This document shows positions 58,692 through 64,000 of a stretch of DNA of 64,000 nucleotides, one piece after another. Position 1 is the first letter of the stretch; each line of letters begins with the position of its first letter. Origin of the DNA: Knoellia remsis (GTDB lineage: Bacteria; Actinomycetota; Actinomycetes; Actinomycetales; Dermatophilaceae); contig NZ_PVTI01000009.1 in assembly GCF_003002895.1 (NCBI RefSeq), forward strand, positions 53,353-117,352, written 5' to 3'. The position numbers and the translations under genes are program-made. A model generated the notes under the pieces. That model was not told the DNA's origin. It saw only the letters and a list, made by a program, of their open reading frames with translations, and did not search any database.

Positions 58692-59827
58692 GCGTCTGGG
58701 ACGACGTCATCGGGCAGGAGCCGGCGGTCGCGGTGTTGTCGCGCGCGGTCGCCGAACCCGCCGCGATGACGCACGCCTGGCTGCTCACCGGCCCTCCCGG
58801 GTCGGGGCGCTCGGTCGCGGCGCGTGCCTTCGCGGCCGCGCTGCAGTGTCCTGACGGTGGTTGTGGCGTATGCCGTGAGTGCCGGACCGCGGTCGACGGC
58901 ACCCACGCGGACGTCGACGTCATCGCGACCGAGGGCCTGTCGATCAAGGTCGAGCAGGCGCGCGACCTCGTCGCGCTCGCGGCACATCGGCCGTCGGTCG
59001 GACGCTGGCGGGTCATCATCGTCGAGGACGCCGACCGGCTCACCGAGCGCGCTGCCGACGCGCTGCTCAAGGCTCTCGAGGAGCCGTCGCCACGCACCGT
59101 CTGGATGCTGTGTGCGCCCTCTCTAGAGGACGTCATCATCACGATCCGCTCGCGTTCGCGGCACGTGCGGCTGCGGACCCCGTCGGTCGAGGCGGTGGCC
59201 GAGCTGCTCGTCCGGCGTGACGGCATCGACCGGGCGATGGCGGTGCACGCGGCGCGGGCCGCGCAGTCGCACGTCGGGCTGGCCCGCCGGCTCGCCCGCG
59301 ACGACGACGCCCGCATCCGTCGTCACGACGTCATCGCGCTCGCGGGCAAGATCCGCACCGTCGGCGAGGCCATCGACGCCGCTGCCGACCTGTCGACCAT
59401 CGCCTCCGAGGAGTCGCAGGCGTCGTCGGCCGAGCGCGACGCCGCCGAGAAGGCCCGGCTCATGGAGCTCCTCGGCGCCGACCCGTCGGCCCGCACCCAG
59501 CCGCCGCACATCCGCTCGCAGGTCGCCTCGCTCGAGAAGGAGCAGAAGGCCCGGGCGACTCGCTTCGCGCGAGACATGGTCGACCGGGCGCTCGTCGACC
59601 TGCTCTCGGTCTACCGCGACGCGCTCGTGCTGCACACGGGTGCGGCGACCGGCCTCGTCAACGAGGACTCCCGCTCCGTCGTCGAGCAGGTGGCGCGGGT
59701 ACTGCCGCCGGAGCGGGTGCTCGTCGCGATGGACGCCATCGGCACGGCTCGCGAGCGGATCGCGGCGAACGTCCAGCCGCTGCTCGCCCTCGAGGCCATG
59801 ACCCTCGAGCTCCGCCTCCCCCGCTGA
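58688..59827 (+). CDS. holB: DNA polymerase III subunit delta'
   Basis: 379 residues. Clamp-loader subunit. IGQEPAVAVLSRAV, a P-loop with Arg in place of Lys (TGPPGSGRSVAARAF), as expected for non-hydrolysing delta', a zinc cluster with Cys in CPDGGCGVCREC, and ADALLKALEEPSPRTVWMLCAPS with sensor-1-like residues. GTG overlaps the tmk stop. A family A hairpin starts 20 bases after its stop. Confidence 0.93.
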   Translation: MSVWDDVIGQEPAVAVLSRAVAEPAAMTHAWLLTGPPGSGRSVAARAFAAALQCPDGGCGVCRECRTAVDGTHADVDVIATEGLSIKVEQARDLVALAAHRPSVGRWRVIIVEDADRLTERAADALLKALEEPSPRTVWMLCAPSLEDVIITIRSRSRHVRLRTPSVEAVAELLVRRDGIDRAMAVHAARAAQSHVGLARRLARDDDARIRRHDVIALAGKIRTVGEAIDAAADLSTIASEESQASSAERDAAEKARLMELLGADPSARTQPPHIRSQVASLEKEQKARATRFARDMVDRALVDLLSVYRDALVLHTGAATGLVNEDSRSVVEQVARVLPPERVLVAMDAIGTARERIAANVQPLLALEAMTLELRLPR

Positions 59828-59846
59828 CCCGCGCCTGTGGTTGGTT

Positions 59847-59921
59847 CGACTTATTGCCCGTTTGGGCCGTTGTGCGGTGGGCGCGCTGTCCAGCGTTGCC
59901 GCCCAAACGGGCAATAAGTCG
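59847..59921. repeat. Hairpin family A, copy 3
   Basis: 21-base perfect arms (59847-59867, 59901-59921) with a 33-base loop. Outer CGACTTATTGC conserved, inner CCGTTTGGGC specific to this copy. GCGGACGGCATACG follows within 15 bases. Confidence 0.8.
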
Positions 59922-59984
59922 CATTGGGCACGCGGACGGCATACGACAGGCGAAGCCTCAGGAACGACCCGTAGGGTCGGCGCC

Positions 59985-61535
59985 ATGCGTCGCGCTCGTG
60001 TCACCGCTGCCCTCGCCTCGGTCGCCGTCCTCGCGTCCGGCTGTTCGTCGGTCGGCGACCTCTTGGGCCGCGACAACGCTCCGAAGCCGACGTCGGTCGC
60101 CCCGCAGACCCCGCCGCCCGGCATGGAGGGCACGGAGAAGTTCTATGCCCAGCAGCTGCAGTGGGAGCGGTGCTCCGGCGGGCAGTGCGCCGAGCTCGAG
60201 GTGCCGCTGGACTACGCCAAGCCCGACGGCGAGACGATCAAGGTGTCGGTGCTGCGCGTGCCGGCGAAGAAGCAGTCGAAGCGGATCGGCTCCCTCGTCG
60301 TCAACCCGGGCGGTCCTGGCGGTTCGGGGGTCGACTACGCGCGGTCGGCGGACTTCATCGTCGGTTCGGGTGTGCGGGACCGCTACGACGTCGTGGGGTT
60401 CGACCCTCGCGGTGTCGGCCGGTCCGCGCCGATCGACTGCCTCACCGACAGCGAGCTCGACGACTTCCTCGGCGGTGACCCCACACCCGATGATGCGGCT
60501 GAGCAGACCGAGTTCGCCTCCGGCGCAAAGGAGTTCGCGGCCGCGTGTGGCTCGAACGCCGGGCCGCTGCTCGGGCACGTGTCGACCGTCGACGCGGCGA
60601 AGGACATGGACATCCTGCGAGCCCGCCTCGGGGAGGACAAGCTCGACTACCTCGGCAAGTCCTACGGCACCTACCTCGGCGCGACGTATGCCGACCTCTT
60701 CCCCGAGCTCGTCGGCCGGTTCGTCCTCGACGGTGTCGTGGCTCCGGACCTCACGTCGGCCGAGATCAACCTCGGACAGGCCAAGGGGTTCGAGACGGCG
60801 ACCCGTGCGTGGGCGCAGTACTGCATCGACGAGGGCGACTGCCCGCTCGGCAGCAGCGTCGACGAGGTCATGCAGGGCATCCGCGACTTCCTCGAGCGGG
60901 TCGACGAGCAGCCGCTGACGAAGACCGGCGACGCGGCCGTGCCCGAGCTCACCGAAGGCTGGGCGTCGACAGGGATCGCCGCCGCGATGTACGACCAGGG
61001 CATGTGGGCAACGCTCGTCGAGGCCATGCGTGCGGCACTGAAGGGCGACGGGTCCGAGCTCATGGGGCTGGCCAACACGTACGCCGACCGCAACCCCGGG
61101 GGCGGCTACAACGGCAACATCATGGAGGTCATCTACGCGGTGAACTGCCTCGACAAGCCCGAGTCGTCGTCGGTGCCCGAGCATGCCGCGGCCGCGGAGG
61201 CGTCGACGAAGGAGGCTCCGACGTGGGGTCCGTTCCTCATGTGGTCGTCGCTGACCTGCGGCTCGTGGCCGGTGAAGACTGAGCGCTCGTCCGAGCCGCC
61301 GAAGAAGGTGACGGCCGAGGGAGCGCCGCCGATCGTCGTCGTCGGCACGACCCGCGACCCCGCCACACCGTATGAATGGTCGGTCCGGCTCGCAGACCAG
61401 CTCGCCAAGTCCTCGCTCATCACCTACGACGGTGACGGGCACACGGCATACATGCGGTCCAACTCGTGCGTGGACAAGCCGATCGACGAGTTCTACCTGA
61501 CCGGGAAGGTGCCGCAGGACGGGCTCAAGTGCTGA
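59985..61535 (+). CDS. Secreted alpha/beta-hydrolase, tripeptidyl aminopeptidase-like lipoprotein
   Basis: 516 residues. Signal peptide and lipobox LASGCSS (Cys about 20), then the SlpD/E-type alpha/beta hydrolase: VVNPGGPGGSGVDYA (oxyanion loop), DVVGFDPRGVGRS, nucleophile Ser in YLGKSYGTYLGA, late Asp in TTRDPATPYEW and His in DGDGHTAY. Enzymes of this type release N-terminal tripeptides from proteins outside the cell. Start ATG 59985. Confidence 0.88.
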   Translation: MRRARVTAALASVAVLASGCSSVGDLLGRDNAPKPTSVAPQTPPPGMEGTEKFYAQQLQWERCSGGQCAELEVPLDYAKPDGETIKVSVLRVPAKKQSKRIGSLVVNPGGPGGSGVDYARSADFIVGSGVRDRYDVVGFDPRGVGRSAPIDCLTDSELDDFLGGDPTPDDAAEQTEFASGAKEFAAACGSNAGPLLGHVSTVDAAKDMDILRARLGEDKLDYLGKSYGTYLGATYADLFPELVGRFVLDGVVAPDLTSAEINLGQAKGFETATRAWAQYCIDEGDCPLGSSVDEVMQGIRDFLERVDEQPLTKTGDAAVPELTEGWASTGIAAAMYDQGMWATLVEAMRAALKGDGSELMGLANTYADRNPGGGYNGNIMEVIYAVNCLDKPESSSVPEHAAAAEASTKEAPTWGPFLMWSSLTCGSWPVKTERSSEPPKKVTAEGAPPIVVVGTTRDPATPYEWSVRLADQLAKSSLITYDGDGHTAYMRSNSCVDKPIDEFYLTGKVPQDGLKC

Positions 61536-61564
61536 GGCGGCTGGGCTGAGGCCGGGCGGGGCGC

Positions 61565-61663
61565 GGGCCGACCGACGTGCAATAGCACTCTGCGGTGGCC
61601 GGGTGCCGGGGCGCTGAGCACGCAGCGGCGCGGCCTCTTGGCCCTTTGCACGTCCGTCGGCCC
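61565..61663. terminator. Long-range hairpin before the tRNA gene
   Basis: 18-base arms GGGCCGACCGACGTGCAA (61565-61582) and 61646-61663 with one mismatch and a 63-base interior. Lies 30 bases after the hydrolase stop, so it may end that transcript. Confidence 0.5.
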
Positions 61664-61692
61664 ACGATTTCGTCGTTGGGCGCTCGGGTTCG

Positions 61693-61698
61693 TATACT
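61693..61698 (+). promoter_or_regulatory. -10 box for tRNA-Thr
   Basis: TATACT at 61693-61698 lies 31 bases before the tRNA, a plausible -10 element. A matching -35 at normal distance is weak. Confidence 0.45.
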
Positions 61699-61729
61699 CG
61701 TCCGGCGTGCTCGACCCGTCGGGCCGCAT

Positions 61730-61803
61730 GCCGCCTTAGCTCAGTCGGCCAGAGCGATTCACTCGTAATGAATAGGTCGTCGGTTCGATTCCGACAGGCG
61801 GCT
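61730..61803 (+). tRNA. tRNA-Thr (anticodon CGU)
   Basis: 74 bases folding cleanly: acceptor GCCGCCT/AGGCGGC, D stem GCTC/GAGC, anticodon stem ATTCA/TGAAT with loop CTCGTAA (anticodon CGT, reads ACG), T stem GTCGG/CCGAC with TTCGATT. CCA is not encoded. Immediately downstream come a terminator and an integrase gene, so its 3' half is the probable attachment site of the integrated element. Confidence 0.97.
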
Positions 61804-61806
61804 CCG
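61773..61806. other. Predicted left attachment site (tRNA 3' end)
   Basis: Tyrosine integrases commonly use the 3' end of a tRNA gene. The segment from the anticodon stem through CGGTTCGATTCCGACAGG would be duplicated at the far end of the element, outside this window. Inferred from position only. Confidence 0.45.
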
Positions 61807-61809
61807 ACA

Positions 61810-61850
61810 AACCAGCCCCTGACCAGCACAAACGCTGGCAGGGGCTGGTT
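61810..61850 (+). terminator. tRNA terminator
   Basis: AACCAGCCCCTG and CAGGGGCTGGTT form a 12-base outer stem with a further AGC/GCT inner pairing. Starts 6 bases after the tRNA and is followed by TGCGTTT. Confidence 0.75.
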
Positions 61851-61908
61851 GCGTTTGGGGGCCATCTGCGACTGATGTACATCTTAGGTACGTGAATGGA
61901 CGCGGAAA

Positions 61909-61932
61909 CCCCCGCAGCCGAGCTGCGAGGGT
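61909..61932. terminator. Terminator of the integrase gene
   Basis: ACCC..GCAG and CTGC.AGGGT arms around CCGAG, 17 bases beyond the integrase stop. Confidence 0.5.
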
Positions 61933-61949
61933 CGTGCAGGAGCGACTAC

Positions 61950-63239
61950 TCAGGCTTCGTGTGCGATCAGCGGCACCGCGTCGGGAAGGCCGCCGAAGAA
62001 GACGTCTAGCGTCGCGCGAACGTCGGGACTGATCGGTCGCTTGCCCACGTAGTGCTGGTAGGTCGTGGAGCCGTCCGAGTGGCCCAACTGATCCCGGGCC
62101 GCATCCAGGCTGACCTCGTGTGCGATGAGCGTGCCGACGGTCCGGCGGAGGTCATGTGGGGAGAGTCCCTCGTCCGAGGGCAGCCCGAACTCCTCCGCGC
62201 CGAGAGTGGCGTTCCGAAGCCGAGTGCGAATGTTCGAGGGGTTGAGCCAGTTCCCAGTCCGGGACGCGAAGACGGGGTCATCGAGGCTTCGCCACTGGGA
62301 GGCCTTGCGCCGTTCCTGCAGCATCTTGGCCACGTGGTCGGGGAGGAGCAGGGTGCGGTCGTCGCCCGACTTGGTGAGGTCTTGGCGGAAGAGCTTCTCC
62401 ACGTAGCCCTTGCGGGGCTCAACGAGCGTGCCACACACGTGCGCCATCGGGCGATCGCTGCCCAGGTCGATGAGATCGCGCCAGCGGACACCCAATGCCT
62501 CGCCGTCGCGGCACCCGGTGCCCAGGAGGAAGTCAATGACGTCCATCAGGTCTCGGTTTGGGCCGCGCTTGCCGGGGACCCGCTGCACCTCCGGACGGAC
62601 GAGGTGGCGCAGGTGGATTGCCTGCTCGACGGTCAGGTGGTCGACATCAATCTTCCGACGTCGCGCGGTGCGCGCTACGGAGGCCATCGGGTTGGCCTCC
62701 AGCGCTCCATACCGAACCGCCAGATCGAGCATCCCCTTCAGGACGGAACGCATCTGGCCTGTGGAGCGCCACTTAGGGTCTCCGTGTCGGTCCAGATGAG
62801 CCTCGAGATGTCCGTAAGGCTCGCCCTTCCCGATGGTCCCCAAAGCAGAGTCGAGCAGCGCAACCGTCACCTCGCAGACCCGCACGCCGCCGAGCGCCTT
62901 GGTGACGACCTCGACTTCGGTGCGGTAAGCCGCCAACGATTGAGGCTGGAGGGGCTCGCCTGATCGGACCTTTCCGTGAGTCTCGCGGTGACGGAGCCAG
63001 AAGCTGCCGAGCTGTCCCAACGTCATGGTGGGCGTAACGCCAGCGATGGACGGGTCGGCGCGGTCCTCGAGGGCCCGCTCCAGGGCGCGTTTGGCGGCGC
63101 CCTTCGTCTTGGCCTGACGAGACACGATGCGGAGCCGACCGTCCCGATCACGCGTCTGTGTCCGGGCGCGCCAACCAACGGGCGACGGTGACGTCCAGAC
63201 CTCGCCGTGCCCACCTATGGGGATGCGGGGCCGCGCCAT
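61950..63239 (-). CDS. int: Tyrosine-family site-specific integrase
   Basis: 429 residues. An N-terminal arm-binding region (about 1-85), a core-binding SAM-like domain (about 70-180), then the catalytic domain: Arg244 in GTGCRDGEALGVRW, H-x-x-R in LSPHDLRRTVGTLIAHE, GHSDGSTTYQHY with nucleophile Tyr397. All residues of the R-H-R-H-Y set are present, so it should be active. It lies tail-first against tRNA-Thr. The start ATG overlaps the xis stop (TGATG), as in actinobacterial integrative elements such as pSAM2. Confidence 0.94.
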   Translation of the reverse strand: MARPRIPIGGHGEVWTSPSPVGWRARTQTRDRDGRLRIVSRQAKTKGAAKRALERALEDRADPSIAGVTPTMTLGQLGSFWLRHRETHGKVRSGEPLQPQSLAAYRTEVEVVTKALGGVRVCEVTVALLDSALGTIGKGEPYGHLEAHLDRHGDPKWRSTGQMRSVLKGMLDLAVRYGALEANPMASVARTARRRKIDVDHLTVEQAIHLRHLVRPEVQRVPGKRGPNRDLMDVIDFLLGTGCRDGEALGVRWRDLIDLGSDRPMAHVCGTLVEPRKGYVEKLFRQDLTKSGDDRTLLLPDHVAKMLQERRKASQWRSLDDPVFASRTGNWLNPSNIRTRLRNATLGAEEFGLPSDEGLSPHDLRRTVGTLIAHEVSLDAARDQLGHSDGSTTYQHYVGKRPISPDVRATLDVFFGGLPDAVPLIAHEA

Positions 63240-63496
63240 CAGGAAGCCATCCAGCCCTCACCGGCCGCAGCCTGTTGAGCCAGCCAAGTCCTGACGTCCT
63301 CGCTGCGGTACCGAACGTGCCGGCCGATGCGCATTGGGATTGGTCCGCGCCGCTCGCGACGCCACCACTCCAGCGTCTTCTCCGGCATGCGCAAAACCAT
63401 AGCTGTCTCTGCCGTAGTCAGGACGCAACCGTCAGGCGGCAACGGTCGGAAGGCAGGGGCCGGAGCCTGCACCACGATGTTCGGGGTCTCAGCCAT
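63239..63496 (-). CDS. xis: Excisionase-like helix-turn-helix protein
   Basis: 85 residues. A winged-helix of the AlpA/MerR-like excisionase type: CVLTTAETAMVLRMPEKTLEWWRRERRGP followed by RIGRHVRYRSEDVRTWLAQQ. Xis proteins bend DNA to direct integrase towards excision. Overlaps int by one base and the upstream truncated gene by 8 bases, showing an operon. Confidence 0.88.
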   Translation of the reverse strand: MAETPNIVVQAPAPAFRPLPPDGCVLTTAETAMVLRMPEKTLEWWRRERRGPIPMRIGRHVRYRSEDVRTWLAQQAAAGEGWMAS

Positions 63497-63689
63497 GACG
63501 TTCCCATGCTGCTGCTTGGTACACCGCGTCGGCGGTCACGAGCTCGCCATCCGAACCCTGTGCGTGGTCGATCGGCCGTGCTTGCGGTGGGACAGACGGT
63601 TGCACCCACCGGTCAAGCGCGCTCTCGGGAAGACCGATGATTCGGTTGATCGCTGTGGCGGCGAACTCGTGGATGAGTTGAGTCCATAG
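63489..63689 (-). pseudogene. 3' end of a gene cut by the IS256-family insertion
   Basis: A frame ending at 63489 encodes LWTQLIHEFAATAINRIIGL, ESALDRWVQPSVPPQ and ends VTADAVYQAAAWERHG. It is protein-like, overlaps the xis start by 8 bases in operon style, and is open up to about 63689, where the sequence changes into IS-like DNA. So an element gene upstream of xis has lost its 5' part. In pSAM2-type elements the gene there encodes a replication initiator, but I cannot confirm that here. Confidence 0.6.
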
Positions 63690-64000
63690 GGTTGGTGTAC
63701 GACGACACCGGTGAGCGTGTCCCTACGCACGTAGGTGCGGTCACCGCGTGATCCTTCGAGTGAACCTCTCACAGCACTCTCGAATGGAGCATCGCGATGA
63801 CCGCGAACACCAGTATCGACCCTGCCGTCTTCCTGCACGACCAGCTCGCCCAGGCCAGCCCGGACCTGATGCGCGATCTGCTGACCACGTTCATCAACGC
63901 GCTGCTGTCGGCGCAGGCCGATAGCGTGTGCGGTGCCGAGTACGGCACCCGTAGCCCGGACCGCACCAATAGCCGCAACGGGTACCGGCACCGGGACCTG
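63690..64000 (+). mobile_element. IS256-family insertion sequence, left part (runs off window)
   Basis: Left boundary guessed at about 63690, where the element gene breaks off; the terminal inverted repeat cannot be verified because the right end is outside. The leader (GGTGTACGACGACACCGG, CGCGTGATCCTTCGA) precedes an IS256-type transposase start. Confidence 0.6.
63798..64000 (+). CDS. IS256-family transposase, N-terminal part (cut by window edge)
   Basis: From ATG 63798 (GGAG 7 bases upstream) the frame stays open to the window end. It reads LMRDLLTTFINALLSAQADS, VCGAEYGTRSPDRTNSRNGY and RHRDL, the very conserved N-terminus of actinobacterial Mutator/IS256 transposases (usual length ~400). 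The DDE residues lie beyond the window. Confidence 0.88.

Noticed and set aside
63536..63991. Minus-strand frame across the IS region
   Set aside because: It runs antisense to the conserved IS256 transposase N-terminus and has no family features.

Overview
The window is high-GC (roughly 70% by eye) chromosomal DNA from an actinomycete. GTG/TTG starts are common, genes overlap by ATGA or GTGA, and the codon use is typically actinobacterial. A block of markers runs in an order I recall from Mycobacterium tuberculosis: acs, 6C RNA, a CpaE/Ssd-like protein, tadA-tadB-tadC, Flp/TadE/TadG-like proteins, an Rv3649-type helicase, topA and holB. This points to Actinomycetota. The very frequent GTATGCCG/CGGCATAC word makes me think of Intrasporangiaceae (Janibacter or Knoellia relatives), but that is inference only.

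Layout. 1-2.2 kb: end of a GDPD, then a MarR/MFS efflux pair around a perfect inverted-repeat operator. 2.2-9.5 kb: carbon metabolism (GNAT, acs, a Pro/Ala-rich membrane protein, phenylalanine hydroxylase, ActP with its DUF485 partner). 9.8-13.9 kb: threonine degradation (tdh ... kbl) interrupted by a DUF732-like lipoprotein and a Tat-exported protein. 14.0-18.7 kb: two small unknown genes, then a second Na+/solute symporter with a small membrane partner, a LytTR regulator and a LytS-type kinase. 18.9-20.7 kb: thioesterase-like protein and a Fic-fold protein with a decayed active site. 20.7-27.1 kb: 6C RNA and a Tad/Flp locus with an internal lipoprotein sortase and a decayed sortase copy. 27.1-33.4 kb: coiled-coil membrane protein, helicase, STAS protein, H+-pyrophosphatase. 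33.4-37.0 kb: an AbiEi/DUF559-like gene between two 78-bp repeats, AIM24, a methyltransferase. 37.1-41.6 kb: TetR plus a heterodimeric ABC exporter. 41.9-49.4 kb: third symporter with partner, DODA dioxygenase, membrane protein, NarL-type two-component system and an ABC-2 transporter. 49.7-56.8 kb: acyl-CoA synthetase/SCP2 operon, FG-GAP secreted protein, topA. 57.0-61.5 kb: MerR/TipA-type regulator, tmk-holB, secreted alpha/beta hydrolase. 61.7-64.0 kb: tRNA-Thr(CGU) followed by integrase and excisionase of an integrated element, whose next gene is cut off by an IS256-family insertion that runs off the window.

How it fits together. Acs, ActP and its partner handle acetate. Tdh and Kbl turn threonine into glycine and acetyl-CoA. 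Three separate symporter/small-membrane-partner modules suggest a strong investment in carboxylate or related solute uptake. The Tad locus would build a surface pilus. Intergenic DNA carries several dispersed repeat families: long perfect hairpins with identical ends but different inner stems, a 78-bp repeat, 67-bp, 84-bp and 35-bp tandem units, and a heptamer found by hand in about 65 places. These repeats, and a paired direct repeat upstream of both Tad transcription units, are the least explained structure here.
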